Shown in pieces: positions 41,558-53,200 of a stretch of 64,000 bases of DNA. The notes under the pieces are model-generated. The model searched no databases and was not told the DNA's origin. It worked only from the letters and a program-made list of their open reading frames with translations. Origin of the DNA: Tribonema minus (taxonomy: Eukaryota; Sar; Xanthophyceae; Tribonematales; Tribonemataceae); assembly GCA_017506865.1 (NCBI GenBank), contig JAFCMP010000312.1, positions 434,001 to 498,000 on the forward strand, written 5' to 3'. A program made the position numbers and the translations under genes. Position 1 is the first letter of the stretch, and the number at the start of each line of letters is the position of its first letter.

Positions 41558-41848
41558 AACTACTCTCATGTACCTCTATTATATTCCACTTGTGGCTGTG
41601 GAAATGCCATGCTGTGTACTTCCAGCATACTGCTATAAAACTTGCTGTATCTGTGTGCTGGTGCAGGGGTTAGTGCCATGCACGTGCGTCTGCACACATG
41701 CGCCTGCCACAATGTGCTTACGACAGCAAAAACAAGTCATACATGCATGTCGGCAATCTTGAGGAAAAGTGTCATAAATAAATGTTATGGTGTCAATCTC
41801 CATCGGTAACATTGAATCTCACATGACGATACATTATTCATGGCAAAA
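41558..41848. other. intergenic / KNL2 3' UTR
   Basis: Downstream of the KNL2-like stop codon. No gene seen; a likely 3' untranslated region that approaches the convergent tRNA-like unit. Confidence 0.4.
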
Positions 41849-41849
41849 G

Positions 41850-41920
41850 TCCACACCGACAGGAATTGAACCTGTTTCTCCAGGCTATTGCCTGGTGTGC
41901 TTCCATTGCACCACGGTGTG
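41850..41920 (-). tRNA. tRNA-like gene with non-canonical anticodon arm
   Basis: The minus strand folds as a cloverleaf: acceptor CACACCG/CGGTGTG (7 bp), D arm GTGC-AATGGAA-GCAC, T arm ACAGG-TTCAATT-CCTGT. The Pol III A box (TGGTGCAATGG) and B box (GGTTCAATTCC) match consensus, and TTTT follows three bases after the discriminator. The anticodon arm is abnormal: CCAGG-CAATAG-CCTGG leaves a six-base loop (or a six-pair stem with a four-base loop) without U33, so no anticodon can be assigned. It could be a degenerate tRNA or a tRNA-like Pol III transcript. Confidence 0.65.
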
Positions 41921-42996
41921 CGGTGGGTGCTGACAATCAATGCACATTCATGCTTTGACGCAAGCAATGGCACACATACACATACGTAGAGACAGAGCTT
42001 CCGCATGCATCAATTCATCAAGTATCATAATGGTACATGTAATTTTACGTCACATCAGTGTATGCAACTTCAAGCATTGCGTGATGTGTCCAGCCAAGGT
42101 CTCTCTTGGTGGTAGTGAACCGACAAGGGCCAGCACCAGGCCCCCGCACCACGACAAGGTGGAGACTTTATTTGCGGGGGCGAACCTAGGTACACCAGAA
42201 TATACAAAGAACGCACGATGAGCAGCAGACAAGCACACAGTGACGGGAAGCGCAGGATCACATGCCCGCAGCAGATGGAGGCTGCAAGGTGGCCCGAATC
42301 AGATATGCGTTTCTAGAAAAGCCACGACACTTGCATAGGTGGTGCACTCAACTACATTGGTGCTTGACAAGCTGCATCCAGACAAGCGCATGCTGCTGAA
42401 CACAGGCACGGCCCGGAAAGAGCGAGGAAGGCAATCCCTCCCCTCTTTCCTGAAGAAGGGGCCCAGTGACGGGTGAGTCCCCTCCCGCAGATAAATCAAG
42501 ATCTCGCTCACCACTGGTTAGAGTGCGCGACGTGGGCAGTAAGGCTGTCAGCCAGGAATGCAGTACGACAAGCTGCGCGAACAGGTCTGCTGCGTCAGCT
42601 GCTGCGCGCGCAAGGCTGCAGCAGTTCAACTTCGCAAACTGGACCAAGCTAGCAGCCGGCATGACGTCGACTTCAGTGCACCTGGGCCTCCTGTGTTTGA
42701 GCAGCTGCGCTTGTCTGGCACTCACTTTTTTGTGGCTTTGTGGTGCCGAGCCAGCCTGAGGTGGTGCTCAGGCCAGGGCGGTTTACACCACTGAAAGCAA
42801 TGCAGATATGCCGTGGTAGCCTCTGAGCGGCACCTGCCACTAACACCGCATGTTTGCGTCCATGACCTCTAGAGGGGGCCATAAGGCCGCTACGAATGCG
42901 TATCAGCCGCCGGAGTAGCATGAACACACAAATGATTCATAGCCGCCAAGCAGCACATGGGTTACAAGTGCACTTGCCATGGCGGTAAGTCGGTGT
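41921..42996. other. unassigned, possible short exons
   Basis: Open frames near 42466-42794 (+) and 42348-42725 (-) overlap and neither shows a known domain. A Cys-containing + strand stretch (REQVCCVSCC, about 42570-42600) may be an upstream part of the p300-like locus, but this is not supported by splicing. Confidence 0.3.
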
Positions 42997-43136
42997 GACA
43001 TGGCATGACACCATCAAGGATGTTGCTGCTGGAATGAGGTTTGCCAGCACCAGCACCGTGACCCTCAATGACCAGCTCCGGGCTGCTGGCAAACCTCATT
43101 CCAGCGACAACGTCCTTGATGGTGCCATGCCATGTC
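42997..43136. repeat. near-perfect 53-bp inverted repeat (hairpin / foldback element)
   Basis: Arm 42997-43049 is the reverse complement of 43084-43136 with about four mismatches, separated by 34 nt. It could be a small foldback transposon or a hairpin small-RNA precursor. It sits at the left border of the duplicated p300/CBP-like segment. Confidence 0.9.
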
Positions 43137-43138
43137 TG

Positions 43139-45455
43139 ACGTTCATAGCATCTGCCTCGGCGGCGGCACCAGCAGCAGCAGCAGCATGGATCTTCAAGCT
43201 GCATTACACAAGTTTGAGGTGGCGCTCGATGCTGAGCTTGCCAACGCTGCCTCAACGCATGCGACCTGTGCAGCAGACTGTTCCAGATGTGAGGGCAAGG
43301 CATGCATGCTGTGTGGAGAGCAGTGCCGTCATATGAAGCTTGCATACCTGCTCTGCATCAGCAGCAAGTAACTGTGCCAGTCTCAGAATGGCCCGGTGAT
43401 TGTCCATGGGGATGTGTATTGGACAACACCCGGCGATATACGCGTCGTCTGCGCTGCATGTCACAACAGCTTTTCGGAGCAGGTGCCAGATGAAGCTGAT
43501 GCATGGACGGAGCCGATGCCTGCTGCAAGCGATGGCATAGAGCTTGCTGCGCAGCTTGTAGAGGCCGGTACCTGTGTGCACAAGGCCGACGTCGCCAGTC
43601 ACGGCCTGACACAGATTTCCACAGACTGGTGGATCGGCTGTGACCACTGTGATCGGCGAGCTCACCGCACATGCGCAATGGTGGTTGCATGCACAGATGC
43701 GTGGCTTGCCTCTTCATCTTTTGCATGCCCCAACTGCATATAGCTAAGTGTAAGTCACGCCCGCTGCAAGGGTCGTTGGGTATGGCAGCGGTGGGGCTGT
43801 CTATAGCAACAGAGGAGCTTGATGCTCAGCCTGCTGCAATTAAAGTTGCAGCTGAGACCACACTGGTGGCACCAAGGGGAGGCGGCGGCGGCGCTTCCAC
43901 AGTGTAGCTGTTGACTGACAGTGTGCATTCTGGAGCAATGCAGAGCGCCCTGGCGGGGGTCGCTGCATGCGGGCGGTGACTGGGCGGTATGGGAGACAGC
44001 ATTGACGCCCGAGGCACGCGTCGGGGAGTAGCTCAAGGAGGGCTCACTGGGTGTCGGCAGTGATGCGCTTGCACAGGGGGGGGGGGGGTGATGTTGGCAC
44101 GTCACTACCTGCGGCGTCTGTGGCGGATGCAGATGGTGCTGATGGCTGTGGCCCGCCTCAAGAGCACACTTAGCGGCACTGCAGGAGCACTGCTTGACGT
44201 GTTCTCAGCGGAGAAGCTACCGCGCTCGGATGTAAGCGACTATCATGATGTAGAGCAGCGCGTGCAGAGCGTGCTCCCCCCAGGTGCTCCGCCGGTTGTC
44301 ATGAGGCTGGTCAGCAACTGCCACAGTGCAGTCAGCATACCGGCACCCTTCCAGCACACATTCTGCGCTGCACCCGGAAACAACCCGCGGAAGAGAATGC
44401 TGTATACCAGCAAAGCCCTGAGCCTGTTTCAGCTCATCGACGGCGCTTGGGTCATGAGCTTCATGGTGTATGCGCATGAGTACGGCCACGATGCACCAGC
44501 CTGCAACCGCGGGCGTGTGTATGTGTCGTACCTCGACAGCGTGCCGTTTTTGCAGCCCTACAGCAGCCGTTCAGCAGCATACCAGATGAAGCTGGTCGCG
44601 TACTTCGACTGGGTGAGACGGCGGGGGTTCGGCACCGTGCACCTGTGCAGTGCTCCGTCTGGCGACGATGGCAGGTACGTGTTCTGGTGTCATCCTGAGC
44701 ACCACCGCACCCGCAATGAGGATGGACTGCGGGCATGGTACTGCGAAGTAGCCAAGCAGTGCCAGAGCCACGGGATCATCGCGGCGTCCAGTGGTCTGTA
44801 CGAGTGCGGCCATCGGGAAGAGCAGCCCGCCCTTGCCAGCGATGACAGCAGCCGTGGGACCACAAGCGACGAGCGCCCTGTGCTCCCCCCGATTTTCAAA
44901 GGCGACTTCTGGATTGCGGATCTGTGAAACACGATGTCGGCAGACGAGCGCGTTGCTGCTGCACCGCTGCCAGATTACGCAACGCAGCATGTCGTCATCA
45001 TCACCGGGCAGGTTCCACCCGATGTGCTGGTCCTCAAGCTGGCTGCGCCCGAGGCGTCCCTTGTCGGCTCGTGGAGTTCACATGTCGTGGTGCCAAGCTC
45101 AGGGCGGGCGTTCGACGCTGACACGCTGGCCGACACCGATGGGCCGCGCTCCAACAAGGTCGTCGATGATCGACTGGCGCTGCTTGAGGCGTTCGTGTTG
45201 ACCTGCTTGCAGTTCAACACGCTTACTCATGCTCTCAGATCGCATCATGCGATGCTCACATCGTACGTCAGGTCCCTGGAGCAGTCCTCACAATGGTGCC
45301 GCCGCACCACAATCGCCGCAGCGCACTTGTGGCAACGGGAGTTCAGCGCCTGCTCGTGCGGGCAGTGCTGCGCGTACAGCAGCAGTGCTCTGCATGGCCG
45401 CAGCCATCGTGCGCAATTGCAAGAAGCTTCACATAAAGGCCTCAAGCATCGTTAG
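43139..45455 (+). pseudogene. p300/CBP (HAC-type) acetyltransferase locus, + copy, with in-frame stops
   Basis: In order: a Cys-rich RING-like part (CEGKACMLCGEQC), an in-frame TAA at 43369-43371, then a RING/PHD part (VVCAACHNSF ... WWIGCDHCDRRAHRTC ... FACPNC) ending at TAG 43741. After a ~350-bp gap comes the HAT domain (44091-44927), an in-frame TGA at 44925, and the region that follows the HAT in CBP proteins (LQFNTLTHALRSHH, then Cys/His-rich, ZZ-like) to 45455. The order matches p300/CBP/HAC coactivators, nuclear enzymes that acetylate histone lysines. The inverted copy has sense codons where this copy has TAA and TGA, so those look like nonsense mutations; unrecognised introns at the breaks are an alternative. 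No bromodomain, TAZ or KIX region was identified. Confidence 0.65.
44091..44927 (+). CDS. p300/CBP-type histone acetyltransferase (HAT/KAT11) domain ORF
   Basis: A 278-residue uninterrupted frame (first ATG 44091) covering the whole HAT core: KLPRSDVSDY, then TSKALSLFQLIDG, AHEYGHDAP, VYVSYLDSVPFLQP, GFGTVHLCSAP, VFWCHPEHHRT, RAWYCEVAK and a terminal FKGDFW. In p300 the sequence corresponding to YLDSV forms part of the acetyl-CoA/lysine site. The catalytic Tyr of p300 lies in a WYKK segment, conserved here as WYCE. The p300 Trp in the HIWACPP segment aligns with Cys here (HLCSAP), so activity may be altered. The poly-G run just upstream (about 44076-44088) is unusual. Whether it is translated alone or as part of the larger locus is not clear. 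Confidence 0.75.
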   Translation: MLARHYLRRLWRMQMVLMAVARLKSTLSGTAGALLDVFSAEKLPRSDVSDYHDVEQRVQSVLPPGAPPVVMRLVSNCHSAVSIPAPFQHTFCAAPGNNPRKRMLYTSKALSLFQLIDGAWVMSFMVYAHEYGHDAPACNRGRVYVSYLDSVPFLQPYSSRSAAYQMKLVAYFDWVRRRGFGTVHLCSAPSGDDGRYVFWCHPEHHRTRNEDGLRAWYCEVAKQCQSHGIIAASSGLYECGHREEQPALASDDSSRGTTSDERPVLPPIFKGDFWIADL

Positions 45456-45459
45456 GTGA

Positions 45460-46902
45460 TCATCAACGACCTCGTCGGAGCGCAGCCCATCGGTATTGGC
45501 AAGCATGTCAGCGTTGAAAGCACTCCCTCAGCTGGGCACAACGACATTTGAATTCTAGGAGCCGACAAGTGACGCCTCGGGCACAGCCATGTTGAGCACC
45601 AGCACATCATGTGCCACATGCCCAGTGATGACGATGACGTGCTGCATTGCGTAACCTGGCAGCAGTGCAGCAGCAACGCGCTCGTCTGGTTATGCTCCAC
45701 AGCTCCGCCATCCAGGAGTTGCCTTCCAAGAGCGGGGGGAGCACAGGGCGCTCGTCACTTGTGCTTCTCCAACAGCTGTCATTTATGGCAACAGCAGTCT
45801 GCAGTTCCTGACAGCCGTACTTGTAGTGGCCAACGGACACCGACATAATCCCGCGGCTCTGGCACTTCTTGGCTGCCTCGCTGAAGCACTTCTGCACTCC
45901 ATCCTCAACGCGGGTGCGGTGGTGCTCAGGATGACACCAGAATACGTAGGTGCCATCGTCGCCAGACGGAGGTGCGCGGCGCTGAACCCCCGCCATCTCA
46001 CCCAGTCGAAGTACACAACCAGCATCATCTGGTATGCTGCTGAGCAGCTGCTGTAGGGCTGTAAGAAAGGCATGCTGTCGAGGTACGACACGTACACACG
46101 CCCATGGCTGCAGGCTGATGCATGATTGTGGCCATAATCATGTGCATGCACAATGGAGCTCATGACCAGAGTGTCGTCGATGAGCTGTAACAGGCTCAGG
46201 GCCTTGCTGGTGACACTGTACGACATACTTTCTGGCACAAATCCAAGATATGAGAAACGAAATAGAACCGAAACGGAACACGGAATAAGAAATTATTATG
46301 TCTAGCTGAGGACACAGATACCGCTGAAGGTCCACTATGCCTACTTATATGACATGCGCCCGAATATATATAACCCTGACCCTAACCCTATGCATGCTTC
46401 GCATCTGCGTGTGCGATCACTATTGCGCATGTACGGTGAGCTCACCAATGACAGTGGTCACAGCCAATCCACCAGTCTGTGGGAATCTGTGTCAGGCTGT
46501 GACTGGCGAGGTCGGCCTTGTGCACACCTGACTCTACAAGCTGCGCAGCAAGCTCAAATTATCGCTGGCAGCAGGCATAACAATTGACGCTGCTCATGCA
46601 TTGGCTTCGTTTGGCACCTGCTCAGGAAAGCTGTCACGACAGGCAGCACAGAGGACGCGCGTGCCGCTGGGTGTTGTACAATACACATCCCCATGGGCAA
46701 TCACCAGGCCATTTCAAAGTTGCAGACTGGCACTGGCTGCTGGTGCAAAGCAGGGATACAGGCTTCATCTGACGGCACTGCTCTCCACACAGCATGCATG
46801 CCTTGCCCTCACACATGGAACTCTTACAGTCCGCTGCACAGGTCGCATGCGTTGAGGCGACGTTGGCAAAGCTCAGCATTGAGCGCCACCTCAAACTTTA
46901 TC
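45460..46902 (-). pseudogene. inverted, degraded second copy of the p300/CBP-like locus
   Basis: Reading the minus strand from 46902: the RING-like Cys region (CEGKACMLCGEQC, ~46860-46740), a RING/PHD-derived segment (~46600-46430), then after a telomere-like insertion a HAT part. That part runs from ~46238 (SKALSLLQLID, VYVSYLDSM, YFDWVRWRG) to ~45610 (VFWCHPEHHRT, RPVLPPLLEGNSW) and on to 45460. A frameshift splits the HAT near 45990. Compared with the + copy it lacks about 600 bp between the PHD and the HAT core. It encodes sense codons at two positions where the + copy has stops. Confidence 0.75.
46372..46391. repeat. short interstitial telomere-like repeat
   Basis: About three CCCTRA units (CCCTGA CCCTAA CCCTAT). 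They lie exactly where the inverted p300-like copy loses alignment with the + copy. Confidence 0.7.
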
Positions 46903-47212
46903 TCAGACTCAGTCTGGCACATGCGTGGGGAAGATCACATGATGTTGAATCCAGTCCGACGGCACGCTGCAGCAGCTGCAGCTGCCCACCGACAGGCAGA
47001 AGCTGTGTGATACTTTGAAGATGGCAGCCAGCCTGCCTGCTGCCAGTGGAAACCTCGTTTCTGCGACACCGTCTTTCATTGAGCGCCTCGTTGCTAATCT
47101 TACCAGAGATGTAGCTCGTGAGGCACCTTACAAGACTGAATGAGAAGCGAGACAATGAAGGTCAATGAGTGCAGGGTTTTGCAGCTGCCCATGCTGGTTA
47201 ATACAGCTACTT

Positions 47213-47542
47213 TCGGACTGACTGGCCGTTGAGCAAAACGATGTGTGCGGCAGCCTCAAGCCTTATCTGAATAGGTACATAGCTGTTGGGTGCTCCAGAG
47301 TTTGAGTTGGAACCAACCACAGCAAACCTGCACTGTATCTTGACCTTTGAGGTAACTGTTGTGGCGCTTGCTCTGTGCGTGAGGTGGTCATGCTTGGTGT
47401 TACAGTAGTGATACAATAACATAGGGTGCGCTGACCACTTTCGTTGTACAGGCAGTGTAGATACGGCAGTCAAAGGCTGTACTGGACATGCACCTGCCTC
47501 TGGCCTAGCAAACAGTGGCAGGTGAACCCGCGATCCTAGCAC
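47213..47542 (-). other. unrecognised ORF fragment
   Basis: A minus-strand frame whose C-terminal third looks protein-like (VKIQCRFAVVGSNSNSG, VPIQIRLEAAAH). The pattern recurs in short minus-strand frames near 40590-40720 and 52220-52400. No family recognised. Confidence 0.25.
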
Positions 47543-47549
47543 TCATGGC

Positions 47550-49036
47550 GTGTACCGCAATGTTGCATTCGCAGCCCCATCATGCGCGTTTCATGTATCG
47601 GGAAAGCCCTCCTGGCATCCCTCAGAAATCAGGACGGATGTGATCCGGACAGCACTGCCTTTATGTACGTTCCGAAATGATACCTGCCGCCAGTGGAACC
47701 ATAATGGCTGGCAGGTCAAGATGCCCAAGCACTAGAGGCTGGGCAGCAGCGGCGATAGTGGCTGCGCCGGTGGCACCACCATCCTCGGCCTGCTGAAGGC
47801 CGATGTGGACAAAACTGTCAAGAACGCGGCATTGTGGCCCTCACTGACAGGCTGTCGAGCGAGGTGTTTCTACGCCCGCGTCATCATTTGATGGCGCTGG
47901 AGCACCAGCACAACAAGCTGGGCTTGACAATCGCCCAGTGCCTCGGCATCATCAAGATCATCGGCACGCAGGCATTGAACAAGCTGCGGGAAAGATCAAG
48001 CGACGTAGGGGTTCAGCTACCGTCCGCTGGTCGATGATCCAACGGTCTGACGGGCCGCTGATCGGATGCTTGTAGAAATAGCTGAAGCTTTGTCTCGGTA
48101 GGTCAGCAAATGGAACTTTGAAAGTTTGGTTCAGTTTTTAGGGGGGGCTTTTGCCACAGCTAATGCATGTAAAGTTCTGGCGAGCATCAATTACGATATT
48201 TTTCTGAGGCATTCTGCTGTATTTCTTATATTCTCCAACACGTTTCTGATGCACACTTTTTGCAACTATGTATGCAAACTTTTCTCTCTCTCCATTGTGA
48301 CTCATTATGCACGTCACATGCTTTGAACTTCAAGTACTGTCCGAGCACCGTTTTTGCCTCCCGATGCGTTGCCTCAGGAGCCTAGACGTTGTTGGTGTAT
48401 CAATGCTGCTCTCACAATTTAGCAGGCTCAAAAGGTCATGAGCGGGGCTGCGCAGCGGCCATCGGTGACAAAGAGCACCACTAGGAGATGTGTATTCATC
48501 AGGACGGCGAAGGCACCGGCTCAATCCAAACGGTCGAAGTTTGAAAACCGACATAGATATTCCAATATATCATATATGCTATTCTTACACCTCCTGTCCA
48601 GAATAATGCACCGTGTGAAGCAAGAACACACGCGTGATCTGCGTGTCACCGGAGCAGTGGTGCCATGCCACTGCAGATGTAGATGTACATGACATTATCA
48701 CATATGTTGAAGTTGTCAGCCGATGCCTCTTGTCAGCTCTACTGGCTCAGCTACACTGGCTACCCGTGCCGACGCCAGATAACTTAGGTGGTGGTCGGCT
48801 GATAACCAACAATACATCTATTCATGGTGAACTTCAGAAATACCTCCATAGCGCCGAGGCGTCTACAAGGTGATGATGAACAAACTTCGCGTTCGCAGGC
48901 ACCTAGCACATGCCTGGCATGTGCCAGAATGTAAGTAGTGCGTACTCAGTCTGCACACTTCCGCCGCAGGTAAGACACTTACTTTGATGTAAACTTCAAC
49001 CACGTCACAGACTTCAAGAGCACGGCATCGCGTACC
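47550..49036. other. unassigned
   Basis: Only short open frames, for example around 47740-48040 (+), without recognisable domains or consistent splicing. Confidence 0.3.
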
Positions 49037-49215
49037 TGCTCCCACATCTTGGGCGGCTCTGCTTCTGACGTGAGCAGCATGTGCCTCCTGTTGCTCTTCT
49101 CGATCACACGACGCCGAAGGTTCTTGTTGGTGATGCGCTCCACAGCGGCAGGCTCGTCCTAGCTCACGTGCTTAGTGGCCGCCTCCGGCCTAAACGCGAT
49201 CGTAGACTTGATTCT
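49037..49215 (-). other. exon-like fragment interrupted by TAG
   Basis: The minus-strand frame reads IAFRPEAATKHVS, then TAG, then DEPAAVERITNKNLRRRV and EAEPPKMWEQ before a GT donor-like site. Coding character on both sides of the stop suggests a decayed exon. No family recognised. Confidence 0.3.
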
Positions 49216-49586
49216 CGGTGCCCTCTGTCCTTGCCATCTACCACTGCCAACACCTGAACAGAGCGGTTGTGGAACGAAGCGATGTGAGGTGTAGCAAAAA
49301 ACTGATATCAGACAACAGGACAGGAATGCTCTATTTTCCGAATGTGACAGAGTGCCGTCTGCAAGTGTTGGAGTCAACATCAATATAAGAAGATGTGGTG
49401 AAAATCGCTGCCGCCAGACATGGACGTATGTATGTATGCATGGGTACAGAGCAGTGCTAGAGCTTCTGGCAAACCTGCACGCTGAGCCTTTCCCTCTGGG
49501 GCAGGTTTTTGATTACCGTCAGTCATAGGAACACTTGCACGAGGTAATGGTAATGCATTGACAGAAAATGATGCTGATGATCCACA

Positions 49587-50265
49587 CTATATGACGCATG
49601 TTCTCATGCTTGCTCCTTGCACGCTGCGGCCATCAGCCATAACGAGCCTGATGCCTGACAGGCAAAACGAAGGGAAAATGCAGTGTTCACACTGGTCGCG
49701 CGTCGCCTTTGCGTGTGGCAGGAGAAAAAGCTTACACCCTACTTGCACTTCCTTACGGAGCTTCAAATCCACTTCCTTACGGAGCTTCAAATCGAGGTGC
49801 TCCACATGCTGCCCAGGCTGCTGTTCACAATCCGTGCATTCAGCCAAACAGTTGTACTTGTTCAAAAAGCGAAACTTGGAACACTTCATCCATTATCGGT
49901 TTACCGCCCCCTTTGTGACCCCTCTCCTCACCTGTGGTGTGCTGGCCGAAGAAGCTGGCCTCATATTGCCGGACGTCATGGGCCAAAGCACAACCTTCGC
50001 AGTGTATGACTCCTTCACTTCCCCGCCATTGACGGGCTTGAAACATGCTCCAAAAGCTGTGAATGCAAAGCACAAGAGCGCAGATTGATGTATACGTCAA
50101 CACAGTTCTGTATACGTCACCACAGTTCATTGCATTTCCAAAAGTTCGAGCACAACATTTTTGGGCTGATGCTTTGTTTTTGATCGCGCGCTGTGTCATA
50201 TATGTCATAGGAATACCTATAGAGGAGAGTGCCAATGTTGTGTGGACTCCCAGCCAAGTCAGCAA
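49587..50265 (-). other. unrecognised overlapping ORFs with internal duplication
   Basis: Two minus-strand frames (50265-49840 and 49889-49587) overlap and could be one frameshifted gene. The second encodes a direct duplication of DLKLRKEV, from two tandem copies of a 24-bp block near 49750-49795. No domain recognised. Confidence 0.25.
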
Positions 50266-53200
50266 GCCACACCTTCTCTTTAAAAATCACTCAACTCCCT
50301 ACGAGCATATGCATTCTTGTCTAGCCCAAAGCAACTCGTTTTATGCTCTGAACACGGCTTTGGTGTCAGATCCAAACAGCTCAGCAAAGAAATAGAGCTA
50401 GTGGCCAACCCAAAATGCTTGCGAGCTCTACGTGCACGATCATGTTGGCCTTTTGCCGTTTGACGTACCGTGGTTCAGATGTGGTGTGCGGGTGCTGCGG
50501 CGAGTGCCGGTATCATGCTGCGGTCATTCAGAAGCATCGTCGTTCGTTTCCGTGGCCTCACACCCAAGGCGTGAACGCCTCCACGCGAAGTGTCTTCATT
50601 GCTTGCTCGCATGGATTGATCCGGTTTGGACGTAGCAAAAGCTGCGATGAATAAAATATATCCTGATGCGGGCTTGCGGGTGACAAGCGACTGGACAGCC
50701 AGGGCCACAGTTGAGCTGCTGCGCCGAACAGCTACAGCAACCCCAAGTTGAAGCGGCGAGTCACCAAGTTTCGTGCGCACCTCGTAAGCCTCTCACGAAA
50801 GTCGCTCGCTGCCTTACACGACCGATGTGTTTATGAAGCTTGCATTAATGTTTGATGTCCTCTGCGGACTCTCGTTCATCAAATGGTGTCCACATGGCGA
50901 TGGCGTTTGACACACACAGGTACTGGCGCTAAAGGCTGATGCTGTAACTGTAGCAAGCATATCTGCTACAGCTTCAACTTTGAGCAAGCGAAAACATGTC
51001 TGGGCGCAAAGGACACAAGCAGATGTGTGCCAAGGGCCGGGTGGTACAGGCCATTGCGAGCTTGAGCGGCAGAGGAAGATTCAAAAAGTAGAGACCAGAA
51101 TGTAAGGTGTATAATAGCACTCACAGTCAACTGGCCAAGGTTAGGGCTTGGTGCAGGAGAGTGCCTTGGGGGCTAGCGTTGCTACTCCGGTGGCTGGGCT
51201 CGACTCCGCTATGTAGCCTACTGAGTAGCCTAAGGTGTGGCAGCTCAAGTCAATGTAGAGGCTCTCTAGGATGCATCATGACGCTCCACTAATTTAAAAG
51301 AGAACTGTCTAGGGACTCGGAGTTCCAGGAATATTTGCGGTCACTTGTGAGGTCGGGCTCCCGTATGTATGCTAAGTGACTCCCATCTCACCTTCTATTT
51401 AAGAAATTGATTGCTGACCTCGCCCCCATTGGCGTCCCCCGGCCGCACACTGGAACCCCCACTGCGAACTCCTTGCACCTGCTCCAGGACCTGCTCCTGC
51501 ACGGCGGCCGCACCCATCAATCAACACGTGCCGCCGCCTGCCCATTGCGCGCGCAGGCGCCGCTCTCCAACCACCTTACTTGGACAACACTCCGCAGAGT
51601 TGTAGTACTATAGTCACATGTTACAGCAGTTGATTAATCAAGGGCGCCGCGAGGCCCCAAGATTGTGTCCCTGTGTCGGTTGTGGGTTGAAGGCGTGCGC
51701 CATCGCCGATGGCAGGGACCGTGATGGCAGCAGAGAGGCTCCAGTCTTTGACGTTGGTGATGCAGGTGTTGGTGTTCACGTTGATGATCTTGGTACAGCA
51801 CTGGCAGGCAGCAGGCTTGATCCTCAGCTGCTGCGTCGACATCGGCCACAAAGCGGACATAGCCGCCGCCTGCCTGCGCCATCGCCGCCATTGCTACCCC
51901 CTCCCCATGGACGGGACTCTGAACTGTGTGTGCAACAACAATCAGGGGTGCCGCGAGGCCCCACGTAGCGTCCAGATGTGAAGTGCTGGGGCGGCATATG
52001 CGGCGTACAGCGACAAGAAGTGCCAGCAGAAATTGCGGTCTGTTGCCGTCACACAAACAACACTCCATAGCAGTGTGCTTCATTACTTCCGCTTGAGGGG
52101 TGGTAACATGAATATTGGGCTATTCTGCAGCACGTTTGGATACACGTGCATTCATATTCTGCTTGTGCACGTTTTCCCCGCTGGGATATCTCGAGTGCAC
52201 AAACAGTCACAAAGCCTACAAACACTCATTAAGCTGAAGCTGACTACAGATGAAAGTCAGACGGCGCTTCTTCCGCCGCAGCCCCCGAGCCCACTTGGAG
52301 AGCTCCACCTTCACTGGTGCGTAGCCAAGTAGGACATTGCCCTCTACTGTAGGACAACCCTTGCAGCGCACTAGAAAGCGAAGCCGTAATTCCCCACTGC
52401 CTGCGGAGCTGCTTGCTGTTGAATAATCCAATCACTCCCCAAATGATGTCGCTGGCTTGCCACAGTTGCTGGCAACCTTAGCCGGTTGAAGTAGTCATGT
52501 TTATTCTTCAACAGCGTGTCTTGTGTATTCTGAAGAGAGGCGGTCGAGGTCGAGGCAAGTGTTTGCTTTGCATCACGACAGCCCCTGACGACCAACAGCG
52601 TGTCAGGGCATATTGCGCGACGCCACAGGCTGAAGCCTTGTGCTTCAGTTGTCAAAAGAGTTGGTGAGTTGCTGTTTTCATTGCGGAAGTGTTGCAGGTG
52701 CCTCACCATGGTACGTGCGCACGGTGAGATCGGCTGCCACATGTCGGTTCATGAACGTCTTGGACCTGTCCTTCGTACCAGTGTATGCTAATTGTCGTTA
52801 TCCTGGACGCCGAAGCTGAACTGGCACGTACACGCGGTTGCTCGCGGCTATCTTGAACGCCATGCTGGCTAGGGCCATTGTCACTCTCCCAAAGCTTGCA
52901 GGCTACTGCACAGTTCTCCTCTAGTTATGACGTGTTCAAAAGGCTGTCTTCAACTTCTCATCAGTCTAGGAGTCAACGCAGGAAACCAAGTAGAGCATAT
53001 AGAAGTATACATTCATGCGGCGCGTCCAACACCTTAAGATCATGCTCTCTGCCATTATGTTTCTCCCTGAGTGTTGCAAGGAAATGCCCGTCAAGAGCAT
53101 GTATACATGTATTGTGGCAGTGCACTGTGCGCATTTAGTCCAGGTGCTAGGAAGTATTGCGTGATACTACGGTAACAGTAGGAGTGCGCTACGGCACACA

